A DNA stretch of 8,063 nt from DASXRU01 sp039933315 (GCA_039933315.1 JBDTOI010000179.1:1-8063), one strand, 5' to 3'. Counted from the stretch's first letter, positions 1-6,023 are shown. Numbers and translations: made by a program. The notes: a model not told the origin generated them from the sequence alone.

Positions 1-10
1 CTTCACTCAT
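1..10 (-). CDS. Possible 5' end of a next gene, cut by the window edge
   Basis: On the minus strand an ATG at 10-8 is followed by AGT GAA (Met-Ser-Glu) and then the window ends. It lies 16 nt past the arginase stop codon in the same direction, as a next operon gene would. An AGGA abuts the ATG with no spacer, which is too close for a normal ribosome-binding site. Only three codons are visible, so no function can be given and the ATG may be chance. Confidence 0.22.
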
Positions 11-26
11 TCCTGGAATTTGGTTT

Positions 27-983
27 CTAAAGTATGGTCTTGCCCAGGGCCGATAGGATCAACTCAACTCCCAGCTCCGCCGTGCGGTTGTTGACGTCCA
101 GCGCAGTATTAATCTCGACGATTTCGAGCGAACGCAAACCACCAGCTTCGGCAATCTTTTCCATGGCCAGATGGGCTTCACGGTAACTCAGGCCGCCGCG
201 CACCAGGGTTCCGGAGCCCGGCGCGTCACCAGGGTCCAGAGCGTCCACGTCAAAAGTGACGGCATAACCGCCCGCGCCCCGGCCAGCGATTTCGATTGCT
301 TCGTTCATACAGGCGTTCAGGCCGCGCTCATCAATCTCGCGCATGGTGAAGACGCGCAGACCCAGGCGGCGAATCATTTCCCGCTCGCCGGGGTCGATCT
401 CTCTCGCGCCCACGTGGGCGCAGAGTTTTGGATCAAGCTTGGGCGCGAACCCGCCGATGTTAGTCAGTTCCTCGGCGCCGTAACCCAGCAGGACTGCCAG
501 GGGCATGCCATGAATATTTCCTGACGGAGTACTCTCCGGAGTGTTCATGTCCGCATGCGCGTCGAACCATATCAGCCCGAACGTTTCTTTCCGCTCACGA
601 AAATAGGAGGCGACCCCGGCGCCCGATCCAATCGCTATCGAGTGATCGCCGCCCATGATGATGGGCAGTTCCCCGTCGTCGAGTATCTGCTTTGTTTCCG
701 CAGCCAGAGCTTCGCAGGCAGCTCTGATCTCGGAAAGGTATTTGAGCTTCTCATGCGCTTTGGGATGGGAACGGGGCCGTTCCAAACGCAGGTCGCCCCG
801 ATCGTTAACTTCGTAGCCGAGTTCACCGATGCGCTCGGTTATGCGCGCCACGCGAAGCGCGGCCGGACCAATATCCACGCCCGCCATGCTTGCGCCATAA
901 CCAAGCGGCACGCCGAAGATACTGACGCGCTTGCCGGAGCCCGGGAGGTCGCGTCCCTGTTCAATGATTGTGGCTTCGCGCAT
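27..983 (-). CDS. rocF: Arginase (arginine to ornithine plus urea)
   Basis: Cytoplasmic binuclear-manganese ureohydrolase. Residues are numbered from the longest frame, which starts with GTG at 1025. Expected Mn ligands are all present: His128 in GGDHS, Asp155/His157/Asp159 in DAHAD, and Asp259/Asp261 in FDVDALDP. The NIHGMP motif (170-175), Glu304 in EIVEIN and the C-terminal NRTAELGVELI stretch favour arginase over agmatinase. I chose the ATG at 983-981 (residue 15, giving 318 aa). The extra 14 residues of the GTG form are encoded mostly by a palindromic repeat copy (990-1018), and the conserved arginase core begins only near residue 33. The ATG has no SD directly before it, but an AGGTGA lies just beyond the repeat. 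The gene follows the AIM24 gene in the same direction after a 135-nt gap filled by two repeat copies. Likely role: arginine catabolism, feeding ornithine to proline, glutamate or polyamine routes. Confidence 0.93.
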   Translation of the reverse strand: MREATIIEQGRDLPGSGKRVSIFGVPLGYGASMAGVDIGPAALRVARITERIGELGYEVNDRGDLRLERPRSHPKAHEKLKYLSEIRAACEALAAETKQILDDGELPIIMGGDHSIAIGSGAGVASYFRERKETFGLIWFDAHADMNTPESTPSGNIHGMPLAVLLGYGAEELTNIGGFAPKLDPKLCAHVGAREIDPGEREMIRRLGLRVFTMREIDERGLNACMNEAIEIAGRGAGGYAVTFDVDALDPGDAPGSGTLVRGGLSYREAHLAMEKIAEAGGLRSLEIVEINTALDVNNRTAELGVELILSALGKTIL

Positions 984-989
984 TTGCTT

Positions 990-1018
990 TGTAGGGGCGG
1001 CACTCCGTGGCCGCCCCT
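990..1018 (+). repeat. 29-nt palindromic repeat, copy 1
   Basis: The unit begins TGTAGGGGCGGCAC and ends GTGGCCGCCCCT. Arms AGGGGCGGC and GCCGCCCCT pair, and an inner AC/GT extends the stem past one bulged G around a TCC loop. It is identical over 29 nt to the reverse complement of 1089-1117. It ends 6 nt before the preferred arginase ATG and separates that ATG from an AGGTGA sequence at 1022-1027. Confidence 0.9.
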
Positions 1019-1021
1019 TCT

Positions 1022-1027
1022 TCACCT
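1022..1027 (-). promoter_or_regulatory. Displaced Shine-Dalgarno of the arginase gene
   Basis: On the minus strand this reads AGGTGA, a match to the anti-SD of 16S rRNA. It is 38 nt from the arginase ATG, too far to act directly. If the 29-nt repeat at 990-1018 is removed on paper, the spacer becomes exactly 9 nt (A, GA, AAGCAA), which is normal. That this was the ancestral ribosome-binding site is an inference. Confidence 0.45.
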
Positions 1028-1088
1028 GAAAATTTATGAATGCAACGGATTAGTAAATCGATTCTATCTCTGCGCCTCGTAACCAAAG

Positions 1089-1117
1089 AGGGGCGGCCAC
1101 GGAGTGCCGCCCCTACA
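1089..1117 (-). repeat. 29-nt palindromic repeat, copy 2 (inverted); possible terminator
   Basis: Perfect inverted copy of 990-1018, beginning one base past the TGA stop of the AIM24-family gene. As minus-strand RNA it folds into an 11-bp GC-rich stem with one bulge and a TCC loop, followed by CTTTGG. It could act as a weak terminator or as a 3' end protector for the trio transcript. The T-run is only three bases, so efficient intrinsic termination is doubtful. With copy 1 it forms a head-to-head pair 70 nt apart, the arrangement seen in REP/BIME elements. Confidence 0.88.
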
Positions 1118-1118
1118 A

Positions 1119-1964
1119 TCAGCCCCCAAGGTTGAATCCGCCGCCGCCTGACTGACTGGGAAAGAAAGGCTTCATCAGACCGGCGAACGCGGCCAGGTTA
1201 CGCGTCTGGATCAGCAACTCGCCGGGACCGGTAAATTCAGCCACGATTCCTTCCCCGCTCATCATGCTGCGAAAGAACCCCGCCGCCGCCTTCCGCAAAG
1301 TGTATTGCGTGGTGCCTTCCCAGGCTACCAGGTGGCCTGTATCCACCACGTAACGTTCCCCAGCCCCCAGGCGCTTGCGATGAATCGCGCCAAAGGAAGA
1401 AACCAGCAGCAGACCCTGACCCTGGACCATCAGCACAAACAGCCCTTCCCCGGAAAAGAACGTCTTGGCCCCGCCCCACTTCGTATCGACTGTCAGGCTT
1501 GCATCACCGGCCAGGTAGGAACTGGACTGCACGAAGAAGGACTGGTTCGTCATTTCGATAGCAGCGATGTCGCCGGGCGCTCCCGGGGCAAAGGTGACTT
1601 CGCCTGGGCCTCCGCGGGCTGTGAAAGTCGAGACAAAGGCTGATTCACCTCCGGCAGCGCGCTTGATGGCTCCGAACAAGCCACCCTTCATCTGCGACTG
1701 AAGCTCGACGTTGGCCGACATTGAAACCATTGCTCCAGCTTCTGCCAGGATCGATTGCTCAGCTTGTAGCTTAACCACCGCAAGCGAGAACGAAGGCTGA
1801 TGCAGGACCTCGTAAGTGTAGCCGCGTCCCTGTCCCTGACCGTCCGCATCGATGTGTATCCCTGAGGCTGATCTGCCCTGGGCCGGCGCGCTGATCCGGT
1901 TACCGCAAGCGCCGCAGAATGTTGCGCCCTCGAGCATCTTAGCTCCGCAAGTGGAACAGTTCAT
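1119..1964 (-). CDS. Zinc-ribbon AIM24-family protein (TIGR00266 / DUF124)
   Basis: 281 aa. The N-terminus is a short zinc ribbon with two CxxC pairs (Cys3/Cys6 and Cys17/Cys20), then a linker to about residue 45. The AIM24/TIGR00266 beta-rich domain fills about residues 48-260. Family landmarks are AEAGAMVSM (about 75-83), GGLFGAIKR, GEGLFVLMVQGQG, VDTGHLVAWE and a final GEGIVAEFTGPGELLIQTRN. The tail is Gly-rich (QSGGGGFNLGG). No signal peptide or membrane segment is seen. The family is widespread, with a TRAP-like fold and no firmly assigned bacterial biochemistry. The ATG overlaps the LOG-family stop as ATGA, and an AAGGAG (1972-1977) sits 7 nt upstream inside the LOG gene, so the start is secure and translation is probably coupled. 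The zinc ribbon suggests an added partner- or nucleic-acid-binding role (inference). Confidence 0.9.
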   Translation of the reverse strand: MNCSTCGAKMLEGATFCGACGNRISAPAQGRSASGIHIDADGQGQGRGYTYEVLHQPSFSLAVVKLQAEQSILAEAGAMVSMSANVELQSQMKGGLFGAIKRAAGGESAFVSTFTARGGPGEVTFAPGAPGDIAAIEMTNQSFFVQSSSYLAGDASLTVDTKWGGAKTFFSGEGLFVLMVQGQGLLLVSSFGAIHRKRLGAGERYVVDTGHLVAWEGTTQYTLRKAAAGFFRSMMSGEGIVAEFTGPGELLIQTRNLAAFAGLMKPFFPSQSGGGGFNLGG

Positions 1965-2512
1965 AAGACTACTCCTTTGGATTTCTCATTTATGATCGCA
2001 ACTGCTTCTTCAGCGGTACTGGCAAAGTCCAGAGCGGCTACATCATGATCGCTCACCGCCAAATACCTCTGCCATTCCCTGACGATCGGCGGCCAGCAGT
2101 CGCCCAGCAGGACGAGGGGCCGCGGGCCAATGACGCCGGTTTGAATCTTGTTCCACACCAGTGATAGTTCGGTGACGGTGCCCATGCCGCCGCGGATGGC
2201 TATGAAACCCACTGAACGAACAATCAGCCTCTGCAGTCGTTCGTAAAAATGTGGGGTGGCAACTTTGTCGGTGAGATAACGGTTCGGTTCGGCCTTGAAC
2301 TGGTTCATGACGATGCCGAGCACGCGGCCGCCCTTTTCCCACGCCCCACGACTGGCGGCCTCCATTACCCCCAGATAGCCGCCGGTACAAATCGTATAGC
2401 CCGCTTCAGCCAACAGCTCACCGGCTCGATGTGCCTGGGCGTATTCAGGGTCAGCCTCGGTGCAGCGAGCGCCGCCAAAAATGGTAACGATTCGTTCCTG
2501 TGTCTCGCTCAT
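1961..2512 (-). CDS. LOG-family protein (putative nucleotide phosphoribohydrolase)
   Basis: 183 aa, the usual size for short LOG/TIGR00725-TIGR00730 proteins, often mislabelled lysine decarboxylase. A Rossmann-like fold is expected. Visible motifs are FGGARC (12-17), the nucleotide-binding TGGYLGVMEAASRGA (43-57), and ERLQRLIVRS running into RGGMGTVTEL (107-116). The last corresponds to the family PGGxGTxxE motif and keeps the Glu (115), but has Arg instead of Pro at its first position. Characterised LOG enzymes cleave the ribose 5'-phosphate from cytokinin nucleotides or related purine nucleotides; the substrate here is unknown. The ATG overlaps the methyltransferase stop (ATGA), and only a weak, distant GGTGAG precedes it, so reinitiation after the upstream gene is likely. 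Its own stop overlaps the AIM24-family start in the same way. Middle gene of a three-gene unit. Confidence 0.88.
   Translation of the reverse strand: MSETQERIVTIFGGARCTEADPEYAQAHRAGELLAEAGYTICTGGYLGVMEAASRGAWEKGGRVLGIVMNQFKAEPNRYLTDKVATPHFYERLQRLIVRSVGFIAIRGGMGTVTELSLVWNKIQTGVIGPRPLVLLGDCWPPIVREWQRYLAVSDHDVAALDFASTAEEAVAIINEKSKGVVL
1972..1977 (-). promoter_or_regulatory. Ribosome-binding site of the AIM24-family gene
   Basis: Minus-strand AAGGAG, 7 nt before the ATG at 1964. It lies within the last codons of the LOG-family gene (Lys-Gly-Val-Val-Leu-stop). It fixes the start and supports translational coupling. Confidence 0.8.
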
Positions 2513-3216
2513 AGGGGGATGCGTCCGCTCACCATCAGTGATCCCGCAGCGCGATATTCAACGAAGTCTTCCCGGCTCTGGAAAGAACCACTGGTGTAGT
2601 CTGGCGGAACAGGTGTTGGATCCAAAAGGCGTTCGTCCGTCACGTGGGTGAAACCTGCGCCGCGAAACAACGCATGGTAGTCGGAGACGCTCAGCAGCTG
2701 CACGGAAACTTTTAATTGCTCGACCCACTGGTGCGAAGGCCGGTTCTCAAAATAAAGATCCATCACCGCCACGAACAAACCACCGGGCGCCATTACCCGC
2801 GCAACTTCCGCGAGGGCGGCCGCCATGTCCTCGTAGTAATAGAGGGACTCCATGGAGAAGGCATGCGTGAAAGTTCCGTCAGGAAAAGGAAGATAATCGG
2901 CACCTGCTATTTGAAACTCAATGTTAGGAAAAGCTGCCGAGCTCTTACGCGCCAGCTCGATCATTTCATCAGAAATATCTATCCCGGCGACGCGTCCCTT
3001 ACTCGCCTTTTCCGCCATCAGGCGCGTGGCCCAACCGGAACCGCAGCCGAGATCAAGCACCTGTGCATCCGCCGGCAGTTGCATCCGGTCAATGGCCTGT
3101 TCGCCAGTCGGCCGGTGCCCGCGCTCCATGCTCTCGCCCTTCCCGGCGCGAGCCCAGTCGTTAAATTCCAAACGTAACCGCTCATCCATATTTTCGTCTT
3201 TGCGCCTTATGTCCAT
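2509..3216 (-). CDS. Class I SAM-dependent methyltransferase
   Basis: 235 aa. Motif I, VLDLGCGSG (53-61), is the glycine-rich SAM loop. GID (78-80) carries the acidic residue that contacts the SAM ribose. ADYLPFPDGTFTHAFSMESL (106-125) corresponds to motifs II/III of the Methyltransf_11 (UbiE/COQ5-like) fold. The tail (about 155-235) should give substrate specificity and matches nothing I can name. The substrate is unknown; small-molecule methylation is typical of the family. The start is uncertain. The ATG at 3216 begins MDIRRKDEN, encoded by DNA resembling degenerate AAGGCGC-AAAGAC repeats, while the ATG at 3189 (residue 10, MDERLRLEF) opens a more protein-like N-terminus. Neither has a good SD. 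First gene of the trio with the LOG-family and AIM24-family genes; its TGA overlaps the next ATG. The 380-bp repeat-filled gap upstream separates it from asnS. Confidence 0.9.
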   Translation of the reverse strand: MDIRRKDENMDERLRLEFNDWARAGKGESMERGHRPTGEQAIDRMQLPADAQVLDLGCGSGWATRLMAEKASKGRVAGIDISDEMIELARKSSAAFPNIEFQIAGADYLPFPDGTFTHAFSMESLYYYEDMAAALAEVARVMAPGGLFVAVMDLYFENRPSHQWVEQLKVSVQLLSVSDYHALFRGAGFTHVTDERLLDPTPVPPDYTSGSFQSREDFVEYRAAGSLMVSGRIPL

Positions 3217-3352
3217 CCTGTTTTAGCGCCTTTTTAGGAAACGTCTTCGTACGTTGTTGATTCTCCGTGGTGCCGTTTCCATTCAGGATCTGCTCGTCGC
3301 AGACGAGCTGGATTGCTTTGCGTGGAACAGCCGGAAACCGCAAAGCGGTTCT

Positions 3353-3390
3353 GCCCTCCAGCCCAGGGTTGCCGCTGCGGCTACCCTGGG
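3353..3390 (-). repeat. 38-nt CCCAGGGT palindromic repeat, copy 1
   Basis: Runs from GCCCTCCAG into a hairpin with CCCAGGGT (3362-3369) pairing with ACCCTGGG (3383-3390). After a T/T mismatch, an inner GCCG/CGGC stem continues. It is the inverted counterpart of 3510-3547, differing at only two positions near the loop. The pairing arms are conserved between the two. Confidence 0.88.
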
Positions 3391-3400
3391 TACACATTTG

Positions 3401-3450
3401 AATGCCCAATCTCAACCCCAACGGGGTTGTGTCAATTCACAATGGGCATT
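3401..3450. repeat. Nested stem: AATGCCCA/TGGGCATT enclosing a CAACCCC hairpin
   Basis: The outer arms AATGCCCA (3401-3408) and TGGGCATT (3443-3450) are perfect 8-nt inverted repeats. They enclose the 7-bp hairpin CAACCCC (3413-3419), loop AAC, GGGGTTG (3423-3429). The element sits near the centre of the mirrored repeat cluster. Confidence 0.75.
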
Positions 3451-3470
3451 CCATACAACGAACGTCGACA

Positions 3471-3487
3471 CAACCCCTTTGGGGTTG
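3471..3487. repeat. CAACCCC-N3-GGGGTTG hairpin, second copy
   Basis: CAACCCC (3471-3477), loop TTT, GGGGTTG (3481-3487). The arms equal those at 3413-3429 and 3549-3565; only the three loop bases differ (AAC, TTT, GTT). A GAAAC/GTTTC stem (3488-3492 with 3498-3502) follows at once. Confidence 0.85.
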
Positions 3488-3509
3488 GAAACGCTTGGTT
3501 TCATCGTTT

Positions 3510-3547
3510 CCCAGGGTAGCCGAGGCGGCAACCCTGGGCTGGAGGGC
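3510..3547 (+). repeat. 38-nt CCCAGGGT palindromic repeat, copy 2 (inverted)
   Basis: CCCAGGGT (3510-3517) pairs with ACCCTGGG (3531-3538) around an inner GCCG/CGGC stem with loop AGG, and then runs into CTGGAGGGC. It is the inverted near-copy of 3353-3390, conserved over 38 nt including the non-palindromic CTGGAGGGC flank. The conserved flank shows a true repeat unit and not two unrelated hairpins. Confidence 0.88.
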
Positions 3548-3548
3548 A

Positions 3549-3565
3549 CAACCCCGTTGGGGTTG
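3549..3565. repeat. CAACCCC-N3-GGGGTTG hairpin, third copy
   Basis: CAACCCC (3549-3555), loop GTT, GGGGTTG (3559-3565). It lies 32 nt beyond the asnS stop in the direction of transcription. On the asnS transcript it is the first stable hairpin. It is followed by TGCCC with no T-run, so it is more likely an mRNA 3' end structure than a terminator. Confidence 0.85.
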
Positions 3566-3596
3566 GGGACCTGCCCGCTCCTAAACGTTAAAGGGG

Positions 3597-4943
3597 TTAC
3601 GGCCTGATTCTATACAGCATCCGGGGAAACGGAATCGTTTCGCGAATGTGCTCAATGCCGCACATCCAGGCCGTGCAGCGCTCGATGCCCATCCCGAACC
3701 CGGCGTGCGGCACACTGCCGTAGCGCCGCAAGTCCAGATACCACTCAAAAGCCGCCTGCGGGAGTTCGTGCGCCGCAATCTGTTCTTCCAGAAACGTCAG
3801 TGAGGTAGCGCGTTCGCCGCCGCCAATCACTTCCCCATATCCCTCGGGCGCCAGCACATCGACTCCCAGGGCCAGCTCCGGGCGCTCCGGATCGCGGGCC
3901 ATGTAGAAAGCTTTGACGGCCGCAGGATAGTGATGGACCATCACGGGCTTATCGTATTTGCTGGACAGGTAGCTCTCATCCGGCGCGCCGAAATCACCGC
4001 CCCACTCGAACCGATGTTCCACCGCCCCTGCTGCAAACCCCACGTGCAGCATCTTCACTGCATCATCGTAATGGAGTCTGGGAAACGGAGGCACTATCGC
4101 TTCCAGTTTCGCCACGTCCCGTTCCAGAACCTTCAATTCCTCCGCCCGCTGCGTCAGCACGCGTTCGGCAATGTACGAAAGAAAGCGCTCCGCCAAATCC
4201 AGCACATCGTCCAGCGTGGCGAAGGCCATCTCCGGCTCGACCATCCAGAACTCCGTCAGGTGACGGCGCGTCTTAGACTTCTCGGCGCGAAAGGTCGGGC
4301 CGAAGCAATAGACTTTTCCGAATGCCGCCGCGGTGGCCTCGTTGTAGAGCTGACCGGACTGCGTCAAGTAAGCCTTTTCGCCTTCGAAGTAATCCACTTC
4401 AAAGAGCGTAGTAGTTCCCTCGCAGGCAGCGGGTGTGAAGATGGGCGCGTCGGCCAGTGTGAAACCATCGCTATCGAGAAAATCCCGCACCGCCTTGACC
4501 ACCGTGTGCCGCACCTTCAGGACCGCATGCTGTCGCTTGGATCGGAGCCACAGATGGCGATGGTCCATAAGGAACTCGGTGCCGTGTTCCTTTGGTGAAA
4601 TCGGATAGTCCTGCGCGTTTTGCAAGACTGAAGCATCAGTAACGTCGATTTCATACCCTCCGGGCGCCCGCTTGTCTTCGCGCACGCTACCTGTGATCGT
4701 CAACGCTGACTCCTGGCCCAGACCCTTCAGCGATTCCCAAAGTTCCGGCGTTACAGAGTTCTTCACCACCACGCCCTGCACAATGCCCGTACCATCGCGC
4801 AGTTGAGGAAACAAGATCTTGCCGCTGGAACGGAGGTTGTAGATCCAGCCTTTGAGGGTAACTTCTTCGCCCGCATGTTTCGATAAATCTGCTATGTAAG
4901 TTTGCTGCATCAGCGAAATACTTTGCGCGCCGGCCGCGCTCAT
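3597..4943 (-). CDS. asnS: Asparaginyl-tRNA synthetase
   Basis: 448 aa class IIb synthetase that charges tRNA-Asn with asparagine using ATP. An N-terminal OB-fold anticodon-binding domain spans about residues 28-108 (VTLKGWIYNLRSSGKILFPQ onward). The catalytic domain has motif 2 at 218-238 with FRAEKSKTRRHLTEFW, the AsnRS form, unlike the AspRS FRAE-D/E-R pattern. Motif 3 is GFGMGIERCTAWMCG (415-429), then ETIPFPRM (435-442), also AsnRS-like. Length is normal. The ATG at 4943 is 3 nt past the stop of the upstream kinase gene, and its AGGAG directly abuts the ATG. That spacing is poor, so translation may depend on coupling. An ATG at 4910 (residue 12) would fit the length of some homologues but has no SD. 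Presence of asnS means Asn-tRNA can be made directly, without tRNA-dependent transamidation. The gene is followed by the repeat cluster. Confidence 0.96.
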   Translation of the reverse strand: MSAAGAQSISLMQQTYIADLSKHAGEEVTLKGWIYNLRSSGKILFPQLRDGTGIVQGVVVKNSVTPELWESLKGLGQESALTITGSVREDKRAPGGYEIDVTDASVLQNAQDYPISPKEHGTEFLMDHRHLWLRSKRQHAVLKVRHTVVKAVRDFLDSDGFTLADAPIFTPAACEGTTTLFEVDYFEGEKAYLTQSGQLYNEATAAAFGKVYCFGPTFRAEKSKTRRHLTEFWMVEPEMAFATLDDVLDLAERFLSYIAERVLTQRAEELKVLERDVAKLEAIVPPFPRLHYDDAVKMLHVGFAAGAVEHRFEWGGDFGAPDESYLSSKYDKPVMVHHYPAAVKAFYMARDPERPELALGVDVLAPEGYGEVIGGGERATSLTFLEEQIAAHELPQAAFEWYLDLRRYGSVPHAGFGMGIERCTAWMCGIEHIRETIPFPRMLYRIRP

Positions 4944-4946
4944 CTC

Positions 4947-5996
4947 CTATGTTCTCTCCAAACGTTCGGTAATTGCCCGGCGCAAAGCGGGAAAACGATC
5001 GAGCCACTGCACCGCGGTCAGCACAATCTGAAATGTTGGTTGAATAAAGTCCGCATAAAATTCGCCGCGCCCGCAAACCGCGGTTTGATAGGAAAAAGTC
5101 CCAATGGCTTTCAGTCCTCGCTGGACGGTCATAAGCCTGAATTCGCGACTGAAGTCGTCGGGATCGAGCGCCTCCAGCCCACGCAGCCTGCGCTCTTCCA
5201 ACAGGTAAAGCCGGTGGGCTCGCAGCTCCGCCAGGGATGGCGGAGTGGGCTGGCGATCGAGCACGAGAGAGACCAGATCGTAACTGGCAGGCCCCATGCG
5301 GGCGTCCTGATGATCGACGATGCGCAGGCGATTCTTTCGGTCCAGAAGCAGATTCGCCGAATGAAAATCCCGGTGGCAAAGGACCCGCGGACGGCCTGAA
5401 AGTTCGGCGGCAATGTCGTTCAGCTCAGCTTTTAATTCCGCTTCCTCGGCGTGCTTGAGTTCTTCGTGGCGCAGACTGCCGAAATAATGCTCCATGAAAA
5501 ACCTGAGTTCCCACGCCAGCTTCGGCTCGTCGAAGGCCAGGCGACTGGCAATCGATTTACGCTCAAACGCAGTCTGCGTGGCCGCCTGGATTTCACCAAT
5601 CAAGGAAATCGCCTGATCCAAATACTCCTCGCGCTCGTCTTCACTGACTGATTCAAAGACACGACATAACTGCTGGTCGCCCAGGTCTTCCTGAATAATG
5701 ATGCCGCTCGTGCCTTCTACTGCGTACACTTCGGGCACAGGTAAGCCACACTCAACAAACAAACGCGTCACATCCAGATAAGGCTGAAGTTCGGGATCGA
5801 ATGGCTCCGGATAAACCGCCGCCACCGCGGTGCTGCGGTTCCAGGGAATGCGAAAGTATTCGCGCGTTGAGGCGTCGGGAGTCAGCACCGTGATGACAGC
5901 ATCCGCCATTCCCTTTTGGCCCGCCAAATAATCGGCGAGCCGGTCGCGAGCACTTCTCGCGGACGAATTCGAGGTGACCTGCGAAGGTTGACTCAT
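4947..5996 (-). CDS. AmgK-like sugar kinase (aminoglycoside phosphotransferase family)
   Basis: 349 aa, APH/choline-kinase fold (COG3178-like). Visible motifs are DASTREYFRI (41-50, typical of AmgK relatives), EDLGDQ (103-108), the catalytic loop CHRDFHSANLLL (207-218, with Asp210 and Asn215), and the metal-binding DHQDARMGPASYDLVSL (228-244, Asp228). VQRGLKAIGTFSYQ (291-304) matches the C-terminal helical part of the family. Characterised AmgK phosphorylates the anomeric position of N-acetylmuramate and N-acetylglucosamine in the MurNAc recycling bypass, and its partner MurU then makes the UDP sugar. The nucleotidyltransferase gene 88 nt upstream supports a similar two-step pathway here. Resistance to aminoglycosides is not indicated. 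The exact sugar is unknown. No SD precedes the ATG at 5996. No membrane segment is seen. Confidence 0.85.
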   Translation of the reverse strand: MSQPSQVTSNSSARSARDRLADYLAGQKGMADAVITVLTPDASTREYFRIPWNRSTAVAAVYPEPFDPELQPYLDVTRLFVECGLPVPEVYAVEGTSGIIIQEDLGDQQLCRVFESVSEDEREEYLDQAISLIGEIQAATQTAFERKSIASRLAFDEPKLAWELRFFMEHYFGSLRHEELKHAEEAELKAELNDIAAELSGRPRVLCHRDFHSANLLLDRKNRLRIVDHQDARMGPASYDLVSLVLDRQPTPPSLAELRAHRLYLLEERRLRGLEALDPDDFSREFRLMTVQRGLKAIGTFSYQTAVCGRGEFYADFIQPTFQIVLTAVQWLDRFPALRRAITERLERT

Positions 5997-6023
5997 GGGA
6001 AAGACGACTGGCGATTGCTAAAG

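Larger units (their letters stand above)
3217..3596. other. 380-bp non-coding gap filled with palindromic repeats
   Basis: Separates asnS from the methyltransferase trio. Short frames exist across it, but they consist of palindromes and carry no recognisable protein. From left to right it holds: a small stem (3240-3244 with 3251-3255), a 7-bp stem (3292-3298 with 3302-3308, loop GCA), a 6-bp stem (3336-3341 with 3345-3350), the CCCAGGGT hairpin (3362-3390), an outer stem (3401-3408 with 3443-3450) enclosing a CAACCCC hairpin, a second CAACCCC hairpin, a GAAAC/GTTTC stem (3488-3502), a second CCCAGGGT hairpin (3510-3538) and a third CAACCCC hairpin. No convincing promoter for the trio was found. 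No hairpin is followed by a T-run that would make a standard terminator for asnS. Confidence 0.85.

Noticed and set aside
1961..2512. Lysine decarboxylase
   Set aside because: A common misannotation of LOG-family proteins; there is no PLP-dependent decarboxylase motif and the protein is only 183 aa.
3292..3565. CRISPR array
   Set aside because: The repeats are palindromic, alternate in orientation, and have no uniform spacers or cas genes nearby.
3549..3596. Intrinsic terminator for asnS
   Set aside because: The hairpin 3549-3565 is stable but followed by TGCCC on the transcribed strand, with no T-run.
3182..3607. Several overlapping short frames of 60-117 codons on both strands
   Set aside because: They are read through palindromic repeats or the asnS 3' end, with no protein pattern and no ribosome-binding site.
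3930..4598. 222-codon plus-strand frame opposite asnS
   Set aside because: It lies entirely within the confidently identified asnS gene on the other strand and shows no domain; a GC-rich shadow frame.
4687..5379. 230-codon minus-strand frame across the kinase-asnS junction
   Set aside because: Out of frame with both real genes, and its composition is Arg/Ser/Ala-rich shadow sequence.
4947..5996. Aminoglycoside resistance gene
   Set aside because: The fold family is shared, but the DAS, HRDFHSxN and DHQDA motifs and the neighbouring nucleotidyltransferase fit the AmgK-like sugar kinases.
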